DNA of 64,000 bases from Subtercola vilae (GTDB lineage: Bacteria > Actinomycetota > Actinomycetes > Actinomycetales > Microbacteriaceae): NCBI RefSeq assembly GCF_004923255.1, contig NZ_QYRT01000009.1, positions 62,001-126,000 of the forward strand, read 5' to 3'. The translations under genes were made by a program, and so were the position numbers. Positions 39,457-47,166 of the stretch are shown here, piece after piece. Below the pieces are notes generated by a model. The model made no database searches. It had not been told where the DNA came from and saw only the letters and a list, made by a program, of their open reading frames with translations. Positions within the stretch are counted from its first letter, which is position 1. Each line of letters opens with the position of its first letter.

Positions 39457-41136
39457 ATGGCCCGGGGTCGCTCGGTGCCGCCGCCACGCGGTTCTGCCGC
39501 GGTGGCGGGGTCGAGCGACCCCGCGGGAGCCGTGGCCGGCGTTGCCGGCGGCGCGGGCACCGGCGGCGGTGGCGCACGGGTCGAAGCGCGCGGCTGGGGC
39601 TGGCGGCACGCCGGTCGAGCGGCGTGGGCCGTGAGCCAACTCGACCTCGTCATAGAGCCGGGCGAACGCGTGCTGCTCTTGGGAGCATCCGGAGCCGGCA
39701 AGTCGACGCTCATCTCCGCGCTCGCGGGCGTGCTCGGCGGCGACGACGAAGGCGAACAGTCGGGGGAGTTGAGCGTCGGCGGGGTGCGTCCGGTGGATGC
39801 GCGCGGCCGGGTCGGGCTGCTGCTGCAAGACCCCGACTCGCAGGTCATGCTCGCGCGGGTCGGCGACGATGTCGCCTTCGGCTGCGAGAACCTCGGGGTT
39901 TCTCGAGATGAGATCTGGCAGCGGGTGGCAGAGGCGCTCGACGCCGTGGGGCTGCGAGTTCCGCTCTCGCACCCGACCTCAGAGCTCTCGGGAGGGCAGA
40001 AGCAGCGCCTCGCGCTTGCAGGCGTGCTGGCCATGCAGCCGTCGCTGCTGTTGCTTGACGAACCCACTGCCAACCTCGACCCCGAGGGGGTACGCGAGAT
40101 TCGCGATTCGGTCGCGCGGGTGCTCGAGCACTCCGAGGCCACGTTCGTGGTGATCGAGCACCGCGTCGAGATCTGGCGGCACCTGGTGAACCGTGTCGTG
40201 GTGCTCGCGCCCGGCGGGGGAGTGCTCGCCGACGGGCCTCCCGGCGACGTGCTCGTCGAGCGCGGCGCTGAGCTGGCGGCGTCGGGGGTATGGGTTCCCG
40301 GGTTTCCGCCGGCGCGGCCGGTACGGCGCGCGCGCCTCTCCTCCGCGGGTAGTGGCTGGCCTGTGGGTGATGACTGGTCTGAGGGTGGCGGGTCGGCTGC
40401 GGGTCTCGACGCGGATCAGCAGAGGGCCGCCCACGCGGCCGCGAGTGGCCTCGGGGTCGAGCGGCTGCTGCGCGCCACAGACCTCTCAGTGGCGCGGGTG
40501 AAGGGCCGAGCCGTGGCGGTGGGTCTTGCGCTCGAGATCGAGCGCGGCACAGCCACCGCTATCACCGGGCCGAACGGCGCCGGCAAATCGACACTGGCGC
40601 TCACCCTGGCCGGGCTACTGCCGCCCCTGGCCGGGCGGCTCGAAGCCGGTGAGGCCTTCGCCGCGGGTGCCGGGCCGAGCCCCATCCGCTGGATGTCGCG
40701 CCAGCTGCTCACCCGCGTGGGCACCGTCTTCCAAGACCCCGAACACCAGTTTCTGAGCACCACCGTGCGCGGTGAACTCGCCGTCGGCCCGCGCGCCCTC
40801 AAGCTTCCGCAAGCCGAGATCGATGAGCGAGTGGATGCCCTGCTCGCGCGTCTGCGCCTCACCGCGCTCGCGGCGGCGAACCCCTTCACCCTGTCGGGCG
40901 GGGAGAAGCGGCGCCTCTCGGTGGCCACCGTACTCGCCACCCGCCCCTCGCTGCTCGTGCTCGATGAGCCCACGTTCGGGCAGGACTCTCGCACCTGGGC
41001 CGAGCTCGTGGCGCTGCTCGCCGAGCTGCTCGACGAGGGCACCGCGCTGGTCGCCGTCACGCACGACACCGATTTTGTCGACGCGCTCGCCGACCGGGAG
41101 CTGCGCATGCCGGCGCGGGCCGAGGGGCTGGCATGA
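39457..41136 (+). CDS. ykoD: Thiamine/HMP transporter double ATPase YkoD
   Basis: The 559-residue protein has two fused ECF-type ATPase domains. Domain 1 has GASGAGKST, the Q-loop LLLQDPDSQVM, LSGGQKQRLALAG and LLLLDEPTANLD. Domain 2 (after about residue 345) has GPNGAGKST, TVFQDPEHQFL, LSGGEKRRLSVA and LLVLDEPTFGQD. All catalytic motifs are intact. A Gly/Ala-rich stretch of about 40 residues precedes domain 1. It starts 3 bases after ykoE, and its TGA overlaps the ykoC ATG (ATGA). Confidence 0.95.
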   Translation: MARGRSVPPPRGSAAVAGSSDPAGAVAGVAGGAGTGGGGARVEARGWGWRHAGRAAWAVSQLDLVIEPGERVLLLGASGAGKSTLISALAGVLGGDDEGEQSGELSVGGVRPVDARGRVGLLLQDPDSQVMLARVGDDVAFGCENLGVSRDEIWQRVAEALDAVGLRVPLSHPTSELSGGQKQRLALAGVLAMQPSLLLLDEPTANLDPEGVREIRDSVARVLEHSEATFVVIEHRVEIWRHLVNRVVVLAPGGGVLADGPPGDVLVERGAELAASGVWVPGFPPARPVRRARLSSAGSGWPVGDDWSEGGGSAAGLDADQQRAAHAAASGLGVERLLRATDLSVARVKGRAVAVGLALEIERGTATAITGPNGAGKSTLALTLAGLLPPLAGRLEAGEAFAAGAGPSPIRWMSRQLLTRVGTVFQDPEHQFLSTTVRGELAVGPRALKLPQAEIDERVDALLARLRLTALAAANPFTLSGGEKRRLSVATVLATRPSLLVLDEPTFGQDSRTWAELVALLAELLDEGTALVAVTHDTDFVDALADRELRMPARAEGLA

Positions 41137-41921
41137 GCATCCTGACTCCGACGCGTGGCACACACGTGGTCTATTCGATCAACCCGGTCGCCAAACTGGC
41201 GGCGGCATTCGTGCTGAGTTTCACGCTGGTGCTCTCGATCGACTGGGTGTCGGCGTCGGTCGCGCTGGTGCTGGAGGGCATCCTGTTTCTGTGGGCGGGG
41301 CTGAGCGCGCGGCAGTTCTTTCTGCGCACGCTGCCCGTGTGGGTTGCCGCGCCCGCCGCGGCCGTGACCACGGTGCTCTACGGCAGGCCGGCGGGCGCCA
41401 CCTACTTTCAGCTCTACCTGATTCACGTCACCGACGGCTCGTTCGAGCTGGCGCTGGCTACTCTGCTGCGAGTGCTCGCCATCGGGCTGCCCGCGGTGGT
41501 GCTCTTCGTCACCATCGACCCCACTGACCTCGCCGACGGCCTGGCGCAGGTGCTGCACCTGCCGAGCCGATTTGTACTCGGCGGCCTTGCGGGCCTGCGG
41601 CTCGTGGGGCTGTTTCTCGACGACTGGCGGTCGCTGCAGCTCGCGCGGCGGGCCCGTGGGGTGGGCGATTCGGGGCGCATCAGGCGGTTCTTCAGCCAGG
41701 GATTCGCACTGCTGGTGCTCTCGATCAGACGCGGCAGCAAGCTCGCCACCGCGATGGAGGCGCGTGGATTCGGTTCGACGATCGAGCGGACCTATGCCCG
41801 CGAATCGCGATTCGGGTGGCGGGAAGCGGTGCTCATCGCGCTGGCGGCGCTGGTCGCGTTGGTGGCTGTCACGGTGTCGGTGTCAACCGGAACGTGGAAC
41901 TTCATCGGCAGCGCCAGCTGA
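41133..41921 (+). CDS. ykoC: Energy-coupling factor transmembrane protein YkoC (EcfT)
   Basis: The 262-residue membrane protein is an EcfT/CbiQ-type scaffold with about five segments. The two cytoplasmic coupling helices with the A-R-x motifs are seen as LQLARRARGVGDSGR and TAMEARGFGS. It couples the ATPase YkoD to the substrate-binding YkoE. The ATG overlaps the ykoD stop. Confidence 0.95.
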   Translation: MSILTPTRGTHVVYSINPVAKLAAAFVLSFTLVLSIDWVSASVALVLEGILFLWAGLSARQFFLRTLPVWVAAPAAAVTTVLYGRPAGATYFQLYLIHVTDGSFELALATLLRVLAIGLPAVVLFVTIDPTDLADGLAQVLHLPSRFVLGGLAGLRLVGLFLDDWRSLQLARRARGVGDSGRIRRFFSQGFALLVLSIRRGSKLATAMEARGFGSTIERTYARESRFGWREAVLIALAALVALVAVTVSVSTGTWNFIGSAS

Positions 41922-41947
41922 GCGCACGCTCGCGATACGGTGGATGC

Positions 41948-42226
41948 ATGACAGATTCAACAGCACCCACCGGTTACACCGTCGAGTACGTCGACGGCCC
42001 CCTGAAAGGCCAGATCGATACCCGTCTGTACGTCGACGGCGCGTACGACAAGACGTTCGGCGTCATTGCGCTGGTCGACGGCCTCGAGTCGAACTTCGAG
42101 TACACCGCCGTCGGTGAGCGTGAGCTCAACGGCCAGACCCACGTCAGCTACTCGTTCGACGCCGCCTCGAGCGACTCGCCCGTGAGCGACGACAACGCGC
42201 AAGACCTGGGCGAGGCCCTCGTCTAG
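41948..42226 (+). CDS. Hypothetical acidic protein
   Basis: This is a 92-residue soluble acidic protein (TGYTVEYVDGPLKGQIDTRLYVDGAYDKTFGVIALVDG ...), with the pattern of a small beta-rich fold and a Ser/Asp-rich tail. I recognise no family. It starts 26 bases after ykoC and could be co-transcribed. It is followed by a large inverted repeat that probably ends the transcript. Confidence 0.65.
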   Translation: MTDSTAPTGYTVEYVDGPLKGQIDTRLYVDGAYDKTFGVIALVDGLESNFEYTAVGERELNGQTHVSYSFDAASSDSPVSDDNAQDLGEALV

Positions 42227-42245
42227 GTTCTGCGCTCGATTGTCG

Positions 42246-42306
42246 ATCGACTTTCCCCACTCCGTCGGCCGCCTCCGCGCTGGGCGACAGGGTGGGGAAA
42301 GTCGAT
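42246..42306. terminator. 15-bp perfect inverted repeat between convergent genes
   Basis: ATCGACTTTCCCCAC (42246-42260) is repeated inverted and perfect at 42292-42306. The pairing continues inward with one mismatch (CGTCG with CGACA-type bases) to give a stem of about 22 pairs around a 17-base GC-rich loop. It lies between the convergent gene ends at 42226 and 42344, so it can stop transcription from both sides. No T-run follows. A REP-like mobile palindrome is an alternative. Confidence 0.6.
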
Positions 42307-42343
42307 TTGTTCGCGGAGCGACGGATGCGGGTGTGGGCGCAGG

Positions 42344-43591
42344 TCAGGAGCGCGAGGCGATGAGGGCCTGGATGACCTCCACGGGGTGGGTGAGGCGCCA
42401 GAGCGGCCCCGGGTCGGTGAGCGCATGGTCGAGTTTCAGCGGCACGGTGAGCGCTCCGCCCGGCAGGTTGAACGACACCGTGCCCGCGGCTGTTCCACCC
42501 GAGCCGGTGGAGACGGTGGCCGTCGAGACGGAGTGCGTGATGGGGGTCGCCGACCAGAGCATCCGGGAGTCGTCGCTGACAGCTACGCCCTGTGCACTCT
42601 GGCCCCACGGGGTCGAATACGTCACGAACGCGTCACCTGTCGTCACGATGGTCGTCGACGTGAGATTGGTGGCGGCAGAGGCGAGCAACGTGCCCATGTC
42701 GGCGTTCAGCGTGTCGTAGCCAGGCTCCCGCAGCATGCTTCCGTAGAGGGTGGCCGGCTTGCCGCTCACCTGCACCGTGGCCTTGTAGAGCAGGCAGAGC
42801 CCCGCCTGGTCGGTGTAGCTCAGCGACAGGCCGGTGACCCCCTTGTCGGGCATGTAGCTGGCCAGGTTCGTCACCAGGCGGCCGCCGTTCACGGTGGTCG
42901 AGGGCAGTGGCATGATCTCGCCGATGACGGGCACGCTGAAGGCGAGCTTTGCAATACGGGCGAGATCGGATGCTGTACCCACCGAATCGCTCGACAACCC
43001 CGTGGCGTCGGAGACATGGGTGCCCGTGAAGCCGTTCTTCGCCAGCCACGCGTTCGCGGCCGTCACATACCCGTCGACGGAGCCGAATGCCCACCGCGCC
43101 AGCGCATCGGCGTGGTTGTTGCTCGAACCCAGCAGCATGGCCTGCAGCATGTCGCGCTCGCTCCACGACTCGCCCGTGATGAACGAGATGGCCCGCGCGC
43201 TGTCGGCGATGTAGCTCACGTAGCCGGCGTAGTCTTCGGGCGTGATGACGATCGACTCGCCCTGCTTGCCAGCGTCGACGGGCTTGGCGTCGAGCACCAC
43301 GAGTGCCGTGATCACCTTGGTGGTGCCCCCGAGCGGAACCGCCGAAGCGTCGCCAGACGAGGCCAGAACGCTGTCGGCGCCGTCAGCTGTGAGGGCGCTC
43401 GCTCCGGTCTGCGGCAGAGTGGGGGGAGTGGGCGCCGCGATGGTGGTGTCAGCCCCCAGAACGGTGGCACTCGCAGCGGGAAGAGGGCCGATGAGGGTGG
43501 CCGGCCCGTAGACCCCGATGCCCAGAATGACGAGGGCGCCGACCCCCACGAAAACACCACGGCGGATGCGGCTGGCTATCGTCGAGGGCAT
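42344..43591 (-). CDS. D-alanyl-D-alanine carboxypeptidase-like protein, catalytic motifs lost
   Basis: The 415-residue protein has an N-terminal signal/anchor helix and the S11 (DacA-type) penicillin-binding fold. The SxxK motif should lie in PLGGTTKVITALVVLD, but the Ser position is Gly89 (G-T-T-K92). The SxN motif is intact (Ser156-Ser-Asn158 in LGSSNNHADALARWA). The KTG box, expected before Y-T-D-x-A-G, reads Ser256-Leu-Ser258. With the nucleophile and KTG both gone, D,D-carboxypeptidase activity is unlikely. The overall fold (DATGLSSDSVGTASDLARIAKLAF) is well kept, so it may be a peptidoglycan-binding or regulatory protein. Confidence 0.88.
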   Translation of the reverse strand: MPSTIASRIRRGVFVGVGALVILGIGVYGPATLIGPLPAASATVLGADTTIAAPTPPTLPQTGASALTADGADSVLASSGDASAVPLGGTTKVITALVVLDAKPVDAGKQGESIVITPEDYAGYVSYIADSARAISFITGESWSERDMLQAMLLGSSNNHADALARWAFGSVDGYVTAANAWLAKNGFTGTHVSDATGLSSDSVGTASDLARIAKLAFSVPVIGEIMPLPSTTVNGGRLVTNLASYMPDKGVTGLSLSYTDQAGLCLLYKATVQVSGKPATLYGSMLREPGYDTLNADMGTLLASAATNLTSTTIVTTGDAFVTYSTPWGQSAQGVAVSDDSRMLWSATPITHSVSTATVSTGSGGTAAGTVSFNLPGGALTVPLKLDHALTDPGPLWRLTHPVEVIQALIASRS

Positions 43592-43610
43592 GCCTCAGGC
43601 TAACCCGCAA

Positions 43611-43961
43611 TCACGCCCAACCGAGGTCGTGCAGGCGTGCGTCGTCGATTCCGTAGAAGTGGGCTATCTCGTGCACGAGAGTGATGTGGATCTGGTCGCG
43701 CAGTTCGTCGAGGTCTGCACAGATGCTGAGCAGTGGTTCGCGGTAGAGCACGATGCGGTCGGGCATCTCGCCGAAGCCGTACTGGCCGCGCTCGGTGAGG
43801 GCGACTCCGTCATACAGGCCGAGGAGGTCGAGCGAGCCGTCTTCCGGGCGGTCTTCGACCACGAAGACGACATTGTCGAGGCCGTCGATCATGTCATCGG
43901 GCAGCAGGTCGAGTTCGGCCACGACCAGGGTCTCGAACGCGTCTTCGTCGAGGTCGAGCAT
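43611..43961 (-). CDS. Zincin-like metallopeptidase family protein
   Basis: The 116-residue protein carries LVHEIAHFYGIDDARLHDLGW, with HEIAH as the HExxH zinc site and a third ligand expected downstream in the Asp/His-rich part. It matches the small minimal zincins of family PF06262 (DUF1025). The ATG at 43961 has AAAGGGG 7 bases upstream. No protease activity has been fixed for the family as far as I know. It follows the tRNA-His gene on the same strand. Confidence 0.88.
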   Translation of the reverse strand: MLDLDEDAFETLVVAELDLLPDDMIDGLDNVVFVVEDRPEDGSLDLLGLYDGVALTERGQYGFGEMPDRIVLYREPLLSICADLDELRDQIHITLVHEIAHFYGIDDARLHDLGWA

Positions 43962-44027
43962 CCGGAAGCCCCTTTCACGAAAAAACGAGCGGCCCGGCGA
44001 ACCGGACCACTCGTTCATTCACTCGGT

Positions 44028-44103
44028 GGGGTGAGTAACGGGGCTCGAACCCGCGACCTCCTAGACCACAACCAGGCGCTCTGCCAACTGAGCTATACCC
44101 ACC
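44028..44103 (-). tRNA. tRNA-His (GTG)
   Basis: On the minus strand a full cloverleaf is readable. It has the extra 5' G (G-1) pairing with C73, acceptor GTGGGTA with TACTCAC, D arm AGCTCAGTTGGCAGAGC, anticodon arm CCTGG-TTGTGGT-CTAGG with anticodon GTG, and T arm GCGGGTTCGAGCCCCG. The G-1 is a histidine identity element. A CCA end appears to be encoded (44027-44029). Confidence 0.96.
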
Positions 44104-44138
44104 ATGTGCCATGCGAACACGGCAACCAGACGATTCTA

Positions 44139-44759
44139 TTACAGCTTTGAGGCGAACTCTGCCACAACCTCGGCCGCGATGACTTTCAGGTCTGCCGAAG
44201 CGGGCCCGGGAGCGGGTACGAACACGGCTTTGCGGTAATACTCGAGCTCGCGAATCGACTCGAGAATGTCGGCCAGTGCACGGTGGCCGCCGTCTTTTGC
44301 GGGGGCGTGAAAGTAGATGGGCGGAAACCAGCGGCGCGCGAGCTCTTTGATCGACGAGACATCGACGCTGCGGTAGTGCAGGTGGGCGTCGACCCGCGGC
44401 ATGTACTTCGCGAGAAACATGCGGTCGGTGCCGATGGTGTTGCCCGCGATCGGCGCCTTCAGCTCGTTGGGAACGAACTTCAGAATGTACTCGAGCACCT
44501 CGAACTCGGCCTCGGCCAGGCTCACGCCGTTCGGAATCAGCTTGTCGAGCCCCGACGTCTCGTGCATCGTGCGCACGAAGTCGTTCATGTGCTCGAGGGC
44601 CGAGTCGTCGGGCTTGATCACGATGGTGAATCCGGGGTCGAGCAGGTTCAGCTCGAAGTCGGTGACCACCACCGCCACTTCGACGAGTTCGTCGACGGCG
44701 AGGTCGAGCCCGGTCATTTCACAGTCGATCCAGACCATGCGGTCTGTTTGTGCACTCAT
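44139..44759 (-). CDS. orn: Oligoribonuclease
   Basis: Orn degrades 2-5 nucleotide RNAs and is usually essential. The 206-residue DEDDh exonuclease shows [11 protein letters not shown] (Asp and Glu), [17 protein letters not shown] (Asp) and [16 protein letters not shown] (His and Asp). [13 protein letters not shown] is also typical. The ATG at 44759 gives the usual N-terminus; an upstream GTG at 44786 would add nine residues. Confidence 0.96.
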   Translation of the reverse strand: MSAQTDRMVWIDCEMTGLDLAVDELVEVAVVVTDFELNLLDPGFTIVIKPDDSALEHMNDFVRTMHETSGLDKLIPNGVSLAEAEFEVLEYILKFVPNELKAPIAGNTIGTDRMFLAKYMPRVDAHLHYRSVDVSSIKELARRWFPPIYFHAPAKDGGHRALADILESIRELEYYRKAVFVPAPGPASADLKVIAAEVVAEFASKL

Positions 44760-44845
44760 GCGCCCAAGTCTATCCGGCGGCATCACCGCGTCACGGTGCG
44801 GCGGTGGTGCGCGGCCGGGAGCTGCCCGCTGGCATGATGTCGTGC

Positions 44846-46372
44846 ATGGATGAGGGAAACGGAACGGCGAACGGTGAGCGGTTCGGCATCACCGAGCCGG
44901 CGCGCCTGGGCGACGAGCGCACGAGCATCGTCGGCATGCTGCAGCGCCAGCGCGATCTTGTCTGCTGGAAGCTGCGGGATGCCCCGACTGACGCACTCGG
45001 TGCCGGCCAGACCCCGAGCGGCATGAGCCTGCCCGGGCTGGTGCGGCACCTCACGAACGTCGAGCGCTCGTGGCTGCGCGACGTCTTCGCGGGCGAGCAG
45101 GGGCTTGAGTACGACTGGAGCGACGACGACCCCGACGCCGAGTGGCGAATGCCCGCGGCAACCACGATGGCCGCGCTGCTGGCCGACTACACGGCCGAAT
45201 CGCAGCGCTGTGACGCCGTCGTGGCCTCCGCTGCCGACCTCGACGTTGTTTCGGCGCGGCGTGGCTTCTCGCTGCGCTGGATTCTGCTGCACCTCATAGA
45301 GGAGACCGCGCGCCATCTCGGGCACGCAGACCTGCTGCGCGAGCAGCTCGACGGCTTCGTGGGCGAGGAGCCCACGGATGAGAGCTGCCCGGTGGCCGAC
45401 GACGCAGCGGCACAACGACCGGCTGCTCCCAGCCGCAAGGAGGAGAGTGGCAGGAGCGACTCGGGCGAAGCCGGGGCCGCGCCCATCGACGACAGGACAC
45501 CCATGGCATCCACAGCTCTCCCCGGCGGCACCTTCACCCTCGCTGGCGGCCCCACCCTCACCCGCATGGGGTATGGCGCAATGCAGCTCGCGGGCCCGCA
45601 CGTCTTCGGGCCCCCGGCCGACCGCGAGGGCGCCGTCGCCGTGCTGCGGGCGGCCGTCGAGCTCGGCATCACCCACATCGACACGTCTGACTTCTACGGC
45701 CCGTATGTCACCAACGAGATCATCAAAGAGGCCCTGCACCCCTACCCCGCGGGCCTGCACCTCGTCACGAAAGTCGGTTCGCTGCGCGACGCCGAAGGCA
45801 ACTGGCCGAAGGCGCTCTCACGCGACGAGCTGCGCAAGGCCGTCGACGACAACCTCGAGCATCTCGGTCTCGACGCGCTCGAGGTTGTGAATCTGCGGGT
45901 GGGTGGGTTCGACGCCCCCGCACCCGGTTCGCTCGCCGAGCCGTTCACCGTGCTCGCCGAGTTGCAGCAGGAGGGGCTCATCCGGCACCTCGGCGTGAGC
46001 ACCGTCGATGCCGCCCAGCTCGCCGAGGCCCAGAGCATTGCGCCCGTCGTGACCGTGCAGAACTTCTACAACATCGCCAACCGCGCCGACGACGCACTCA
46101 TCGATTCGCTCGCCGCACAGGGTATCGCCTACGTGCCGTACTTTCCGCTCGGCGGGTTCACGCCGCTTCAGTCCGACACGCTCAGCCACGTCGCCGAGCA
46201 GCTGTCGACGACACCGATGGCCGTAGCGCTGGCGTGGTTGCTGCAGCGCTCGCCGAACATCCTGCTCATTCCGGGCACCTCGTCGGTCGCTCACCTGCGC
46301 GAGAACGTGGCGGGTGCCGCTCTCGAGCTGGCACCGGATGCCCTCGAGAAGTTGAACGCCATCGCGGGCTGA
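44846..46372 (+). CDS. DinB/DUF664 domain fused to an aldo/keto reductase
   Basis: This is a single open frame of 508 residues. Residues about 15-170 form a DinB/DUF664 (mycothiol-dependent transferase-like) domain with [18 protein letters not shown] and [25 protein letters not shown] charged linker of about 50 residues follows. From residue 220 an aldo/keto reductase begins ([18 protein letters not shown]), with [18 protein letters not shown] (Asp, Tyr) and LHLVTKVG (Lys). The His of the tetrad is replaced by Arg in VVNLRVGG, as in the YdbC-like subgroup. No stop codon separates the parts. An internal ATG at 45503 with AGGA 5 bases upstream could also make the reductase alone. The start could instead be the ATG at 44834. 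Confidence 0.85.
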   Translation: MDEGNGTANGERFGITEPARLGDERTSIVGMLQRQRDLVCWKLRDAPTDALGAGQTPSGMSLPGLVRHLTNVERSWLRDVFAGEQGLEYDWSDDDPDAEWRMPAATTMAALLADYTAESQRCDAVVASAADLDVVSARRGFSLRWILLHLIEETARHLGHADLLREQLDGFVGEEPTDESCPVADDAAAQRPAAPSRKEESGRSDSGEAGAAPIDDRTPMASTALPGGTFTLAGGPTLTRMGYGAMQLAGPHVFGPPADREGAVAVLRAAVELGITHIDTSDFYGPYVTNEIIKEALHPYPAGLHLVTKVGSLRDAEGNWPKALSRDELRKAVDDNLEHLGLDALEVVNLRVGGFDAPAPGSLAEPFTVLAELQQEGLIRHLGVSTVDAAQLAEAQSIAPVVTVQNFYNIANRADDALIDSLAAQGIAYVPYFPLGGFTPLQSDTLSHVAEQLSTTPMAVALAWLLQRSPNILLIPGTSSVAHLRENVAGAALELAPDALEKLNAIAG

Positions 46373-46431
46373 GCGCCGCCGCGTAGCCCGGGCCCCGCGG
46401 CCTCAGCCGAGGGTGCGCGGCGTGCGCCGGG

Positions 46432-46800
46432 TCAGCCGGGAAGCTGCTGCAGGGCCCACGAATTGCCGTCGGGGTCGCTGAAGTAGGCGTAACGCACTCC
46501 GCCACCCATGTCGCTGACGTCGGAGACATCGACACCCCGCCCGCCCAACTCGGCCCGGGCCGCATCGACGTCGTCGACGACGAGGTGGATGCCGTGCACC
46601 GGTGGGCCTCCAGCAGCCCCCATGCCCACCCCGATGACGATCGAGCAGGCCGAACCGGGCGGCGTCAGCTGCAAGATGCGCATGCCATTGCCGGGTTGCA
46701 CGTCGTGGTCGAGCAGAAACCCCACTCTGTCGACGTAGAAGGCGATGCTGCGGTCGATATCGCTCGAGGGCAGCGGAATCAGTTCGAGTCTCATGTGCAT
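46432..46800 (-). CDS. VOC family protein (glyoxalase/dioxygenase fold)
   Basis: The 122-residue protein has the paired beta-alpha-beta-beta-beta modules of the vicinal oxygen chelate fold: LIPLPSSDIDRSIAFYVDRVGF and HGIHLVVDDVDAARAELGGRGV, ending YAYFSDPDGNSWALQQL, which holds the usual metal-site Glu/His-equivalent region. Function is unknown; relatives include glyoxalases, dioxygenases and antibiotic-binding proteins. The start is ATG 46800 or ATG 46794. Confidence 0.88.
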   Translation of the reverse strand: MHMRLELIPLPSSDIDRSIAFYVDRVGFLLDHDVQPGNGMRILQLTPPGSACSIVIGVGMGAAGGPPVHGIHLVVDDVDAARAELGGRGVDVSDVSDMGGGVRYAYFSDPDGNSWALQQLPG

Positions 46801-46816
46801 GGTGGGTACCTGGTGT

Positions 46817-46969
46817 TCAGTGGTTCGCAGAGATGATGCCCACGATGCCATTGATCAGAAAGTACGCACCTACGGCGGCAACTCCGATCCAGATGGCGAT
46901 TCTGCTCGTGCTCGGTTTCTTCGGATCTCCGGGCTCGTTCGGCTCGAGTGGAGGTGGGGTGTAACTCAC
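46817..46969 (-). CDS. 50-residue single-helix membrane protein
   Basis: A short frame begins at GTG 46969 and stops at 46817-46819. It encodes a Pro-rich N-terminus (SYTPPPLEPNEPGDPKKP), a hydrophobic helix (IAIWIGVAAVGAYFLINGIV) and a short tail. AGG lies 8 bases before the GTG. It sits 16 bases upstream of the VOC gene on the same strand. The charge pattern (soluble acidic/proline N-terminus, then one helix) is typical of real small membrane proteins. Function is unknown. Confidence 0.55.
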   Translation of the reverse strand: MSYTPPPLEPNEPGDPKKPSTSRIAIWIGVAAVGAYFLINGIVGIISANH

Positions 46970-47014
46970 GATGGCAGCCTTACCTGATTGACGATACTGA
47001 GAGAATTCTCACGA

Positions 47015-47047
47015 GTGACTGTCACATTTGTGACATGTGACAGTCAC
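47015..47047. promoter_or_regulatory. Nested GTGAC/GTCAC palindromes upstream of the LacI gene
   Basis: GTGACTGTCAC (47015-47025) and GTGACAGTCAC (47037-47047) are perfect inverted copies separated by 11 bases. Inside them TGTCACA-TT-TGTGACA (47020-47035) is a second perfect palindrome. Five GTGAC/GTCAC half-sites occur in 33 bases. This is a dense operator for a dimeric regulator other than the LacI protein, or a cruciform. The regulator is not identified. Confidence 0.6.
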
Positions 47048-47102
47048 CTTGGGAGAACGGCCCCATGCGAACGGTACATAATGGGCGAGCGTACCATTTT
47101 GG

Positions 47103-47114
47103 TTGAACGTTCAC
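47103..47114. promoter_or_regulatory. LacI-type operator at the regulator's own promoter
   Basis: TTGAACGTTCAC contains the palindrome TGAACGTTCA (47104-47113) with the central CG typical of LacI-family operators. It lies 53 bases before the ATG at 47167 and about 20 bases after a possible -10 (CATAAT, 47077-47082). The same motif is found before the sugar operon at 48294-48317, which indicates autoregulation. Confidence 0.75.
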
Positions 47115-47166
47115 ATTGGCGTGACACTGGGCCGCGACACCCATTCGTTTGCAGAGACAGGCCCTC

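Noticed and set aside
44846-46372. The Arg in place of catalytic His in the aldo/keto reductase half as a sign of an inactive enzyme
   Set aside because: The V-V-N-L-R form is, from family knowledge, typical of the YdbC-like subgroup, so it is not a specific defect.
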